From NCBI GenBank assembly GCA_963854835.1, contig OY978527.1:22574057-22638056 (forward strand): 64,000 nucleotides of DNA, written 5' to 3'. Shown in pieces: positions 45,689 to 57,300 of the stretch (the stretch's first letter is position 1; each line of letters opens with the position of its first letter). The notes beneath the pieces are model-generated. The model saw nothing but the letters and a program-made list of their open reading frames with translations. It had not been told where the DNA came from and ran no database searches. Made by a program: the position numbers and the translations under genes. Origin of the DNA: Megamerina dolium. Taxonomy: Eukaryota > Arthropoda > Insecta > Diptera > Megamerinidae.

Positions 45689-46337
45689 ATGGAAAACACT
45701 TTATTTTGAATATGTAAAGGCATTACATAGAAACACATGATTTTGAAATGAAAATATGGAAACATGTCTCTAAAATCCACCAGTTAGATACTTGGGAATC
45801 GATTTTCATTAAGAAAAATATTGTAAACTCTGTAAACACTAATCTGGCAGCGATAAAAAATAAAAAAAACTTTGAACTTGAAAAAATTTTTTTATTATTT
45901 CAATTATTTTAACATTAAAATAATATTTAAAAGTTAAAATTAGTAATAATAGAAAAGAAAAATAAAAATGTTTTTTAAATATTTGACCCTTATACGCAAC
46001 CAGGGGGTTAATGTGGCAAAATATTTTCGAATTTTTCAGTTTGATAGATTTCACAATGCTGCCTTTTAATTTTTTTCTATACATTTATTTCAAAACAATA
46101 GCGTCATTCCTCTCTCCTTGCTTTGTTATCGTATACTATGGGAGGTGACCTTATATTTTTGAGTCATCTTTTCGTTAGTTTTCCTTGTTTTTAGTGTTAC
46201 ACAGAATATAATAGTGCTATTTTTAGAAACTTCCGGGGAGTTTTTTCTCTTTTCCCCTTGCTCCTATTATTAATAAATACTCCCTGGGAATTATCTCTCT
46301 TTTCCCTTTTCTCCTAATATAAACGATCTTCGAAAAT
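45689..46337. other. AT-rich spacer
   Basis: No gene recognised. About 46225-46320 holds a two-copy imperfect repeat (GGGAGTTTTTTCTCTTTTCCCC and GGGAATTATCTCTCTTTTCCC). An 81-codon minus ORF is low-complexity. Confidence 0.4.
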
Positions 46338-46667
46338 GTGAATTTCTTTTTTGCGGATAAAATATGTATTATGAATGCAAAAAAAAAAACAGAGAAATGT
46401 TGATATTTCGGAAGAATTACAATAAAATTTTAACTAAATAAATAAAATAAATATGTGGCCACATAAAGCCCCAAAGGGCTCATTGGCCGAGCTTCTCTTC
46501 CAAATTTTAACTAGTAAATTCAAATTTAATTGATTGTTTTATGACAAAAGCAATAATTAAGTAATAAACTTTTATTTGTCCTAAATAATCACTTTCATAT
46601 TTCATTTTTTTTCAGATCAAATACAAGAATTAAACAGGACTTTCATCTTCATCAGCGTCGTCATTGC
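46338..46667 (+). repeat. Intergenic segment with SINE fragment (partner of 35574-35836)
   Basis: Same sequence as 35574-35836, interrupted by a short SINE piece. The TTTTTTTTCAG near 46604-46614 looks like a splice acceptor but has no supported exon. Confidence 0.85.
46437..46501 (-). mobile_element. 5'-truncated SINE fragment (about 65 bp)
   Basis: Contains only the SINE 3' end (AAAGCCCCAAAGGGCTCATTGG as read on plus, then the tail). It is flanked by AAATTTTAACTA on both sides (46425-46436 and 46502-46513). The paralogous site near 35680 has a single AAATTTTAACTAG, i.e. the empty site. Confidence 0.88.
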
Positions 46668-46696
46668 ACTATTACGTAAATGACGGTGTTCCAATA

Positions 46697-47000
46697 GACT
46701 ATCAAACAAAATAAAAAAATTAAGAAGGCTTATCTTCCAGTGTAAACGAAATTTGACGGGAAAACAAAGCAAGTGAAATGAGTAGCACCAAAACAATAAA
46801 CAAGTTGGCGTTGCGTTCATGCAGTTTTCTACATGTTTTCCCAACATGTGTTTGGTTACCATCTGAACAGCTTCAAACCTTTTCTTCATGCACTATAATC
46901 AAAATAAAAAGCAAAAATAAGATCACATGTGATATATACAAATTTACATTTGAATAAGTAAATATTTTCATCAATGTATGTATATATTCGGAATAGTATA
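46697..47000 (+). repeat. Left arm of a roughly 300-bp inverted repeat
   Basis: Matches the reverse complement of 58080-58375 at roughly 85% by eye, e.g. AAATTTGACGGGAAAACAA and GAACAGCTTCAAACCTT. The repeat class is unknown. The two arms bracket the broken gypsy copies F and D. Confidence 0.75.
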
Positions 47001-47018
47001 TGTATATACTGTTGCGAT

Positions 47019-47225
47019 TTTATTTTGTGAACGTTTAATTCTACTCGAATCAACCTTGTTCCACTCCAGAATCCTCATCCATCGTAGTCGAGATTCTTCT
47101 CTTTCTTTCTCGGTGGCTTGTTATGGTTATCGCCTATTTCTTTTTGTAGACATTCGTTCCGATGCTGCCAATATTCGTGCCGTTCTTAATTAGTGATGAA
47201 TAACTTACCATCGATACTCGTTACA
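47019..47225 (-). repeat. Gypsy copy F 3' LTR, truncated and internally deleted
   Basis: The minus strand begins TGTAACGAGTATCGATGG next to the complement of the purine tract. It keeps the first part and the last 40 bp of the LTR. The middle with the TATA box is missing. Confidence 0.85.
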
Positions 47226-48960
47226 CTGCCCTCCTCTTAATCTTGTTCGTCCCGAACAAGTTTTATACTTCCCCTTGATATGGGGCCAAGCTCTCCTTCA
47301 TAGAACCCTTTTGAATTTGCTTTCAAGTCTTACCTGGGCTTCATCTTATCGCTTATCATTTGCGACCGCTCTCTGATGAACTGGTGTACTACATCCAACT
47401 GTTCCCGCTTTTCTTTAGTGTAGTTACCTTCGGTTAATCTCGCTGTTTGCATCGATATGCCATGAAGAGCATTGGTATATGTACATCCTAGTCTCTTTTC
47501 TCAAATATTCCTCCAAGGTACGGTTAAATCTTTCTACCATGCCGTCCGATTGTGGATGCAAAGGTGTTGCACGAGTTTTATGTATTGTTGGGTATACACA
47601 CATACGGCACATCTCTTGAAATACAGCTGATTCGAAATTCTGAACTTGGTCTGGGTATAACTCCATCGGTACACAAAAACGAGTAACCCACTGGTTGATG
47701 AATGCATCGGCAACTGTACTAGTTTATTGATTGGGAATGGGATATACTTCAGGCCATTTACTGTAGTAATCTATAACCACCAGAACATACTTATTCCTTG
47801 AGTTACTTGTTTTAAATGGTCCAGCTATGTCCATAGCAATTCGCTCAAATGAAGCACCCACGGTGTATGGGCGCGACATGGTCATGTCATCCAATCCAAT
47901 AAAATGATTACTTTATTTTCTCGAAGGTTTTGTTGATGCCCAAATGCCCTCTACTGGAAGCATTGCGATACTCAGCTGTCACTTCGTTTATTCTTGTCTT
48001 TGGTACCACTAGAAGATCATTGGTGATTTTTCCATCTTCACTTTCCCATGCTTGGAATAGAGATCCATCTCGTAAGTGCAGGCTTTGTAATTGTGCCCAG
48101 TATGCTTTTCCATTACATAAGCAATTTCTTGCCAATCTGGACGTACTTCTTTGTTCCATAATATCTACGAGATCTGGGTCGTTCCACTGATGTTCTTGTA
48201 ATCGTCCAGTGGTGAATGATTCCTCTAGTAGGACATTTGACATTTGCTTTTTACCCGAGAACAATGTTTGCATTCCATTTTGCAAGGACGACGAGATAGT
48301 GAATCCATGATGCTCTCCTTTACGATGTTCGATTGTAAAGCCATAAGTCGGCAGCCGTTGTCTCGAACTGAAACTTGAAGATGTTGAATGGCGTAGTTTC
48401 ATTAAATGTTGGTGACTTTAGTATAATTGTACTTGTTTCTATAATCACTGATGTAGATGGTCCGTTTATTTTTAGTTGATTGCATTCGTGCTCTAATTTC
48501 TTGAACTCAACTTCCAAGTCGTCTACATGTTCCTTCAGATCTGTGACATTTTCATTAATGGCACCAGAAATTTCTTGAAATCTGAGTTCAATTCCTTTTG
48601 GTATGTTTTCGATGACGTGTTCTTACGAAGCCGAATGCTCCTGAATTTCCATACGCATTTCACTAATAAAGCCCTCTTGTCGAGACGAATCTTGCTGAAT
48701 ATCCACACGCAATTGCTGCTGCTTTCGTTGCATCATGCTTTTCATAAATTCCATGAGTTGACCATTTGAATTTATCTTGCCCTCTTCCTCAGTGGACACC
48801 ACTGCATGTATCTCGACTTCCTCAAAGAACTAATATTCTTCTACATTAATAACCTTAGCCTCCATGGGTTGCCAGAGCTTCACCAGCAGATCTGCTTTTG
48901 TAGTTGATGATAGATCTCTGAGAACTGCCTTTTCAGTTTGTAAATTTTCACCATCTTTAT
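47226..48960 (-). pseudogene. Gypsy copy F Gag-(RNase H tail)-integrase remnant
   Basis: Minus strand from 48960: degenerate SAP-like start, coiled coil, then Gag up to FKFQFETTA. It jumps near 48350 into the end of RNase H (YGFTIEHRKGEHHG) and on into integrase, which is itself damaged by deletions and stops. The removed part covers capsid, knuckle, protease, RT and most of RNase H. The join differs from that in A and B, so it is an independent deletion. A tRNA-Leu primer site (complement, 48965-48981) remains; the 5' LTR is gone. Confidence 0.85.
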
Positions 48961-49170
48961 AGAATCCCACTTCTGACACCAATTTCGGAAGTTTTATACC
49001 AACGATGATCAAATTAAGAACATATTCATTTCTGAATTTTTTTCTGCATTTATCGTATTTATGCGTATAAGTAATGATAATGGCAAAAAATTAAACACTT
49101 AAATTTGTATAAAACATTTAAATCGTTCGCCAATGTCGTTCCTATTTCGAACACGTTTGTAGATGTTTAG

Positions 49171-49391
49171 GTGATCAGGTTATATCCATTGCAAATCGTT
49201 CAAATGGAGCACCTACGGTGTATTGGTGCATCTTACCTCGACTTTTCTTAATGCTACCTTTGGCTTTTGCACATTTCTCACACTTCCGAAGCCAATCAGC
49301 GACATGGTCATGGCATTCAACCCAATAAAATCGTTTCTTTATTTTCTCCACGGTTTTGGTGATGCCCAAATGCCCTCTACTGGAAGCATTG
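49171..49391 (-). pseudogene. Gypsy copy D integrase fragment (distal part)
   Basis: Encodes GHLGITKTVEKIKKRFYWV, the CEKCAKAKG zinc cysteines and GAPFERFAMDI (first catalytic D). It is separated from the rest of copy D (52044 onward) by an LOA-type LINE. Confidence 0.85.
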
Positions 49392-52043
49392 TCAAAATAA
49401 TAATAATAATTTATTGCCGTAGGTTGCCCAAAGGCCGATACTACGACCTAAAAGATCTTTTGTGTCCCGCTACATTTCTAAAATAGTGATCCGTGCGATC
49501 TATCTACTATACCCTATAGATCTAGCACCAATGTTTCTAGTATGCAATAGCATTACATCCCTTTCTCCTTAAATATTACTTGTCTACGGAAGAGAATCAG
49601 CTGGAATCCAGTATCATTACCAGTATCAGTTGCGAATGAAATTGAGTAGGTGCACAAAAGGAGCCTTTTTTATTTCCTCGGGATCTAGTCGATCACGGTG
49701 GAAAATGTGCATTCTTGTTTTTGCCAATGCAATACAGTCGCATAGTATATGTTCTGTAGTTTCATCCTCTTCAAGACAGAGCCGACATTTCGTATCGTCA
49801 AGAATGTGGATTTTAGTGAGATGAAATTTCAGGTAGTAATATCCTGAAAGGAAACCTACTATTTTCATTGCACATATTGCGCAGTTCTCTATTGTAAGTG
49901 TATGGCCTAACCAACCTTTTGGCTTGGCGATATTTTTATATCCCTTCCCAGTGGGATACTCTGAGACTATGCTCCCATTTGTTCACCTTCGTTTGAGCTT
50001 CCGCCCAGTTGATACCACAGTATGGGTGTGGGCCTGTTAGGTTTGCTTCGGAACCGGCCATGGCCAGCTCATCAGCAATTTTATTTCCCTCAATCCAAGA
50101 ATGGCCGGGACCCAACAGAGTACAGCCTTATTCCTTGTACCTAGGGATTAGATGTTATTGAAGCATTCTTCCACTAGCTTCGAATCCAAAGAATAAGACG
50201 CTAGTGCTTCTAATGGAGCTTGATCACCTGAATAGATAGCTATATGTGCACCTTTGATGCCTCTTTCCAGATTTATTCTCGCGCAGATCGAAATTGCTTG
50301 AACTTCGGGCTAAAAGACGATGGGCCACTCTCCCAATCGCTCTGAAATATTGGTATTGAGTCCATAGACCCCTGCAACAAATCCAGTATCTGTTTTTAAC
50401 TCGTCATTGAACCATTCTAGGTTTCTAGGATCGACTCAAGGCCCTCCAGTGTCCCATTCATCACGGTCTGAGATAATGATCTCAAAATTACGGTCAAAAC
50501 GTCGTTTAGCGATCATATAATCTATTACTGAACAGATAATATCTTGATCTGGTACATTTCCTTAGATATTCATATGACCAAAGTCATAAGGTTGTTTTGT
50601 TGACAAGATTTTGGTTTTTGGCCACCATACAAGGGCTGCATAAGTAATGATAGGTCGAACCATCATTATATACAACCAGTGTATCATTTAGAGTCTAGAC
50701 CCCATGTTCTACCAAAGATACTCTTTGTAGCTCTTGTAGCTTTGTATAGCACTGATTTAAGGTGAGAATTCCAATTTAGTCGCCTATGTAGGACTACACC
50801 TAGGTATTTAACTTCTTCGGAATAAGGTTCAACTTTAATATGTTTATTTAGGGAACGAGAATGGTTTTGCTCGGATTAATTGATAACCCTTCTGCGTCAA
50901 TAACTAAGGACCATAGAAGGGGTGATAACACCCCAACTTGTAGACAGCCTGTCATTGCTTTGACTGTGATGGATTCATTTCTTAGAGACGAACTAATTTC
51001 TCTACTTTCTGACATCGCTTTAACCCACCCTATATTCGGTTTATCGATGTTGTTGCAAAGCGAAGCCCTTTCGATAGAGCGATAACCAGTATTATCAAAG
51101 GCACCCTCGATATCTATGAAGGCGCATAAAGCAATTTCCTTGGAACATTAAGCTTTCTCTATTTTTGTTACGAGATAGTCAAGTGCTCCTTCTGTGGATT
51201 TCCCTTTAATGTACGCAAACTGTTTTTGATGCAAAGGTGTTGTTTTATTTATCATTTCGTTAATATGTAGATCCACTGATCTTTACATAGTTTTAAGCAG
51301 AAACGATGTGCGACTGATAGGTCTATATGATTTAGGCAGCTTGCTGGACCTATTGCCTATTTCGGAATAAACACCACATTTACCTAACGCCAAATGAATG
51401 GTATGTACCTTCTGCAAAAGTTATTCCTAAAGATTACCACAAGTGGTTTAAGTAATACTTCCAGATCTAGTATCAGGAGGGCTGGAAAAATACTATCCTC
51501 ACCTGGTAATTTAAATTGTTTAAAGGACCCAACAGTACATTTAACTTTTTCTGTGAAAAAATTACCCCGGACAAACTGCGAGATCTTCTGTCTAATACGA
51601 CCTCTCGGACGTATGATGACTGATCTTCTATCATTGTCATTTTTAATGACCCCGGGAAATGCACTTGAAGCAAGTATTCTAGTGTGTCCCTTCGATTATT
51701 TTTATACGACCCTTCTGCTCTCTTTAGAGTTGCAACACCATTAGAGTGCTCTTTAGCCTAAGGCTTTGTGAATTCTAGAGCTCTTTGGCGATTCGATTAT
51801 GCTTTCGCAAAATTTTCTTCAAGACTCGTGCTTGGGTCTTCTCAATTCTTTGGTGTAATCTGTTAGAGCAACCCTATAGTCGTCCCACACCTTCGTGCAT
51901 TTACAGTGATTGAAAAGTTTTCTTGCTTGTCATTCCACCATAGGACCTTAAGTGTCACATTATGTGTCTTATCCACGTTGCTTTCATGATATGATGAAAT
52001 TATGGTATCATTCAGTCGATATGCCGCCTCCTCAAGTTCACCA
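49392..52043 (-). mobile_element. LOA-type LINE inserted in gypsy copy D
   Basis: Minus strand, with the 3' end at about 49392 next to AATAAATTATTATTATTATTTT. Decayed RT (YIKGKSTEGALDYL; FIDIEGAFDNTGYRSI; GCLQVGVLSPLLWSLVID) jumps straight to EGLSINPSKT, so the catalytic Y-DD box is deleted. An RNase H follows (WVPGHSWIEGNKIADELAMAG) and a C-terminal zinc motif (CRLCLEEDETTEHILCDC). RNase H plus this tail fits the LOA/I group. About 28 bp of gypsy target sequence are missing at the junction. Many stops. Confidence 0.82.
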
Positions 52044-54061
52044 ACAAAACATTCTTGCCTTGGGCACCACTAGAAGATCATTAGTGATTTTTTCATCTTC
52101 CTATGCTCGGAATAAATATCCATCTCGTAAGTGCAGGCTTTGCCACTGCACCCAGTATGCCTTTGCTATTGGACTCTCATTAGCCATTTCTTGCCAATCT
52201 CGACGTACGCCCTGCTCCTTCTATTTCATAATTTTTATGAGATCCGGATCGTTCCGCTGATCTTCTTGCACTCGTTCGGTGGTCCATGACTCCTCCGGAA
52301 AGATATTCATAAGTCGTATGTCGACAATATGCTCCTTGATTTCCACTCGAGAACAATGTTTACAATCCATTTTGCAAGGACGACGGGATAAAGCATCCGC
52401 GTTATCATGATGTCCTAACTGATGTCGTAACTCTGCAGCCATTCAATCCAGCACCCCAATTGTCCTTCTGGATTTTTAAATTTTAATAACCACCTAAGCG
52501 CTGTGTGGTCAGTTCCTAGATGAAATGACTGACCGTACAAGTACTTATGGAAATACTTTACACATTCCAGTATTGCGAGCAACTCTCTTCGAATGACACA
52601 GTAGTTTCTTTCTGGCTTCGACAGGATTTTACTGTAGTATGCTATTACTTCTTCTTGCCCATCCATTATCTGAGAGAGCACACCACCTATTCCATAGCCA
52701 CTCGCATCTGTGTCCAACACAAACTTTTGACCAGGTACTCGATACGCTAATACTGGTGTTGAACAAAGTCTTTCTTTCAGCTGTTCGAATGTTTTCTATT
52801 GTTCCCCGTCCCACACAAATGGTTTGTTCTTTTTTGTTAATTCAAGCAAATTGACAAGCGATGTTTCCAAATCCAGGAACAAATCGTTTATAGTAGGTGC
52901 ATAAGCCTAGGAAGCTTCTTAACTCGTGAAGATTCGACGGAATAAGCCATTCTTGTACTGCTGCTACTTTCTCCTCGTCGGTATGTACCCCTTCTGTTGT
53001 TACTTTATGACCAAGATATTTAACTTCTTGCCTGAAGAGTGAACACTTTTTCATATTCAGTTTAAGCCCTGCTGATTGTATACGCTCAAACACTTCTTTC
53101 AACTTTTCCAGGTGGTCGTTAAAATCTTTTCCCATCACGATAATGTCATCAAGGTAGACCAAGCACGTTTTCCAGTGTAGTCCTCTGAGTACACGCTCCA
53201 TTAGACGTTCGAAAGTAGCTGGCGCATTACATAAACCAAATGGCATGACTGTAAATTGCCATAGACCATCGCCAATACTGAAAGCTGTTTTCTCTTTGTC
53301 CTCCTCACCAATAACCACTTCGCACCAGAGTGTCATCGATCCTTGGCAGTGGATAGCTGTCTTTTTTCGTAATATCATTTAGCTTTCTGTAATCCACACA
53401 GAATCGAGTACTTCCATCCTTCTTCTTTACCAGCCCAACTGCTGAACTCCACGGACTCGCTGATGGTTCAATAACACCTTGCTTCTGCATATCGGAAATA
53501 AGCTTAATGGCTTCATCTCTTTTGGCCAATGGAACTCGTCGTAGTGCTTGACGAATCGGTCTAGAATCGCCGGTGTCAATGTAATGTTTCACGATGGATG
53601 TTCGTCCACCAGTTTTTCTATTTGAAGAATAGATTGAACTGTACTTCTGCAATAGCTGTAAAGTATTTTCTTTTTGCTGTTTGGTAAGCACACATGCCAA
53701 TTCTTCCATCTGTGCTTTTAATTCCGCTCTAACAGTTCCTGATTTTCCACTTTTCATCGACGAACCCTTTTCGCAGTCTACTACGGCAGTAACTTCCTGG
53801 CAATGACCAATCATCATTCCTTTCTTCACAACTGTAGATGTATTAGTTGGATTTAATATTTGCACCGGTACCATTCTATTTTCTTTAGGTTCCACTAACG
53901 TCCTACCAAGTATGATGTTTTTATTCGGTATTTCTTTATCGGTTTCCACTACCCATAACTTGCCTGCCCCATCATCCGTATTAATTTGTGCCCAAATCAC
54001 CGCTTCTGATTTTGCTGGAACCTCTTGGTGTTGACATGCCAGTATTCGTTTGATATGCATA
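52044..54061 (-). pseudogene. Gypsy copy D pol (RT, RNase H, start of integrase)
   Basis: Minus strand from 54061: post-protease region ([13 protein letters not shown]), RT, RNase H (LDTDASGYGIGG, DHTALRWLLKF) and the lead into integrase. Two small deletions near 53300-53330 remove the RT motif A aspartate (LDL) while YLDD remains. A deletion near 52845 and stops add further damage. Confidence 0.9.
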
Positions 54062-54785
54062 GCATACTATAGTATGGTATAGCATATTACTATAACAAAT
54101 GTTATAGTAATATTATTATTATCATTATGTTATTTTATTATGTGTAACCATTCATTAATGATAATCAACACACTATGCATAATGTAATTATCATTGGCTA
54201 AAATGGGTTGTAGTATATTTATAAAAAATGCGTGGACAGCGTCATCGTATTTCACTGTATGATTGTTGAACAATTTCACAATCATGAAAAACAAAGAACG
54301 AAGAAGAAGAAAAATAATGAATAAACAATAAATAAAATAATAAACAATAAAAAAAGAATCAACGGGTCATCGTACCTCGCTATATGATTATGAAATAATT
54401 CAACAACCATACACAGTGAAAAGAAAATAAAAGCCAAAAAGAACAACAAAATACGTAATATTGAACGCATGCACAATATTTACAACAAGAAGTATTAACT
54501 TCAAATAATAATGATGACTTACTAAAAATAAGTTATAAATATGACCTACTGAAGAAATTGCAATGAATTGACCTACTTAAGAAATTGCCATTTCTTCAGA
54601 AATTCTTTTATACTAAAATGGGGTTAAATTGTAAATTATGATATATATTTTAAGCTATATAAACTAAGAGAAGGCCTGAAATGAAGGCAGTCAGTGAATT
54701 AGTTAAGCTAGTGAATTAAAATAACTCGAAGAACGAGTTAGCTAGAAAAAAGACAACAGTATCAGACATAACAATCTAACGTATC
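54062..54785 (-). repeat. AT-rich element inserted in gypsy copy D protease region
   Basis: Interrupts copy D between the protease end and the RT leader, with about 60 bp of pol missing at the site. One part matches 1-207 inverted. Internal near-repeats AACAATTTCACAATCAT and AATAATTCAACAACCAT lie about 130 bp apart. It could be a solo LTR or a non-autonomous element. No coding potential is seen. Confidence 0.5.
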
Positions 54786-55171
54786 CATTGTCAATCATAA
54801 AATCAACACCAATTCTTTCGATATCGACGATGTCACCCACAATGAATTCGTGTTCTCACGTGCAATTTCCAATAGATAATTGTTTCTTTATCTTACCCAG
54901 AATTTGTGCATCCTAACCCGTCGCTGTACGCAATTTTATTCCCAGAATTCGATCTTGATCGCTTTCGTCGTAGACGGCAGTCACGCTCTATGTGCCCTAG
55001 TTTATCGCAAATGAAGCACTTACCAGTAAATTTGGTTTCTGCTTCTAGTTGGCGTACCCGTGGCATTGGTCGACACATCAAACTGGCGGCTTCATACGTC
55101 AAGGCACTACTAACTTTTTCGGCATATGTACTCCTTGGTGACACTGCTAAGGCACTCTTCGTCTGTCTCTT
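54786..55171 (-). pseudogene. Gypsy copy D gag tail and protease fragment
   Basis: Minus strand from 55171: Gag (MSPRSTYAEKVSSALTYEA), one CCHC knuckle (CFICDKLGHIERDC), then a jump into protease sequence (IKLRTAT-like; AQILGKIKK). The protease active-site DTG segment is lost between them. Confidence 0.85.
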
Positions 55172-56571
55172 AACTTATTAGGTCCAACGTTAAGTGGTAC
55201 TACTTTACCATTCTCCAATGAAACGAACTATCTAGCAATAATCCTAGACAAAACGCTAACATGGAACTCGTATTTAAAGAAAATCACAAGTTGTTTCTTT
55301 GGAAAAACATGGGGTTTAAATCCCAAACTGACATACTGGGCTTTCACTACGGTCATAAAACCGATTGTCACTTATGCGAGTCTCATGGTGGCCACATGTC
55401 TTCTCACTTGTGTTGGCGTCACGGGGTCAATGAAGACTTGTCCCACCGACGCTAAGGGAGTTCTTCTTCACATTCCTCCACTTCCTATCCAAATTGAAAA
55501 GGAAGCCTGCCTCTCAGCCTTAAGACTGCAAGGTATTTAAAGATACAAAGGTGGAGATCTAACCGTGGGCAAAGTTTTAAAAAACTTTGCCCATCGCCCC
55601 ATTTTGTTTAACGAGGACACACTGGCTTCAAAAATATCATACTTCCGGCACTTCGAAGGAGCGAAAGAGAAGCATGGAGGAAAAATTCAATCACCATTAA
55701 GCATGGCTCATAAGTCTGGTACACGGACGGTTCGAAGCTGGAAGATGGTGGAACCGGGGTGGGTATTTATGGCCCCAAATTCGGACGATCAATCCCAATG
55801 AGTTTTTACCCAACAATTTTCCAAGCGGAAGTTCATGCCATTGAAAAATGCGTGCGGGGGTGTCTTCGATTAAGGATGCAATTTAAAAGCTTTAAAAGCT
55901 CTTTAATCTTTCACAATCACCTCTACACCTCACACCTCACAATCACCTAGCTCATTCAGCCTTCTGAATGAGCTAGGAAACCTAAATACTGTAGTATTAA
56001 GATGGATACCTGGCCATGAAGGACACGAAGGAAACGAAATAGCTGATAAACTAACCAAAATGGGCGCTGAAATGGCCCCTGATGGACCTGAACCCTTCTG
56101 TGGTGTGGCAAGATGCCACGCCAAGGAGGTTATCAGGAAATGGGATGTAAAAAAATTTGCAGATCTACTGTTTTGCGTCAAGCAAAACAGTTTCTAATTC
56201 CAAATAAAGGGATATCTAAAAAGATACTTACGTTTGGTAGAGCTGACCTACGTATTCTTTGTGGTTATTGTACAGGCCACTCCAGCCTCAGATACCACTT
56301 AATGAAGTTAGACCTATCTGACACTGATGCAGTCTGCAGATTCTGCAACTTATACATCGAAAGCTCGGAGCACATTCTCTGTGAATGTCAAGCTCTTGGC
56401 AGACAAAGATTAAACCACTTTGGTGATAGTACAGTGCCTCCATATAGATTGTGGAATAACGAACCAAACAAACTGCTGAAATTTATTAAAAGCCTAAAAA
56501 TTTAGGGTTACCCAAAGACTGCGCAATATATCAAGTCTGGTCGCAGTGCATGAGGGTCTGTTAATATAATT
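55172..56571 (+). mobile_element. RNase H-bearing LINE (LOA/I-type), 5'-truncated, inserted in gypsy copy D gag
   Basis: Plus strand: end of RT (YLAIILDKTLTWNSYLKK; VIKPIVTYASL), then RNase H (YTDGSKLEDGGTGVGIYG; QAEVHAIEKC; WIPGHEGHEGNEIADKL). A C-terminal zinc motif follows (CRFCNLYIESSEHILCEC) up to a stop at 56503. The gypsy sequence GTCTCT occurs at both junctions, a likely short target duplication. Broken by stops and shifts. Different in sequence from the LOA-type LINE at 49392-52043. Confidence 0.83.
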
Positions 56572-57140
56572 ATAGTCTCTCCATCACGTATTCCGTCGAT
56601 GAATGCCTCTATTTGTATTTTCTCGATGAATTCTTCTGAATTACCGGAGAACGTAAGATAACATAAGCGCTCAACATCGGAATCGAAATCCTGAAGGTTA
56701 TCATTACTACGTTGCACACGCGATCTTAATTCCACTCGATGTAATTGACTCTTATATTCGTTTCCATATTTGCGCTGGAATGTGTCCATCAGTGATTGAT
56801 AGCTACCACGATAAATCTCTGGACCGATCTGCAAGACCTTTGACGTATTACCCTTTAATGCCACTATTAAAACAGCGGTCATGTCACTATCGTCCCATTG
56901 TTTCTTTGAAGCTGTTGCTTGAAGAATGACGTAGTTCCATCAGTTCAATTCCTTTTTATAGATTTTGGATGATGTGTTCTTGGCGAGCCGAAAGTTCTTG
57001 AAACTTGAAGTCAATTCGAGACATATTATCGTGTAGCTTTGAATTAATTACTTGCAGTTGCTGTTGTTGCATAATTTTTTTCATAAATTTCATGAGTTGA
57101 CCGCACGAATATATCTTGCTCTCTTTCCCAGCGTGCATTG
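56572..57140 (-). pseudogene. Gypsy copy D gag, N-terminal part
   Basis: Encodes coiled-coil remnants (MQQQQLQVINSKL) and the capsid-like region (LMDTFQRKYGNEYKSQLHRVELRSRVQRS; IEAFIDGIRDGET). The SAP-like start and 5' LTR are absent. A deletion near 56930 removes the first half of the capsid-like region. Confidence 0.85.
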
Positions 57141-57254
57141 AGTTTGAACAAGTGACATTACTTGCTGATATTTCTGATTGCCTGGTACATGCAAAAAAAA
57201 CTTAAAATTATGATCTTAAATTGTGAAAATAATATTTTGTTAAAAATCTTATAT

Positions 57255-57300
57255 ATTAATAATAATAATTTATTGTCGTAGGTTTTTGTGTCTTTGTGTC
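57255..57300 (-). repeat. LINE 3'-end fragment
   Basis: The complement reads CCTACGACAATAAATTATTATTATTAATA, nearly the same as the 3' end of the LOA-type LINE at 49392. Only the tail is present, so it is probably an extremely 5'-truncated insertion. Confidence 0.5.

Noticed and set aside
46590..46680. Host exon after a strong splice-acceptor-like TTTTTTTTCAG
   Set aside because: The following frame is short and unrecognised, and the segment is part of a duplicated repeat.
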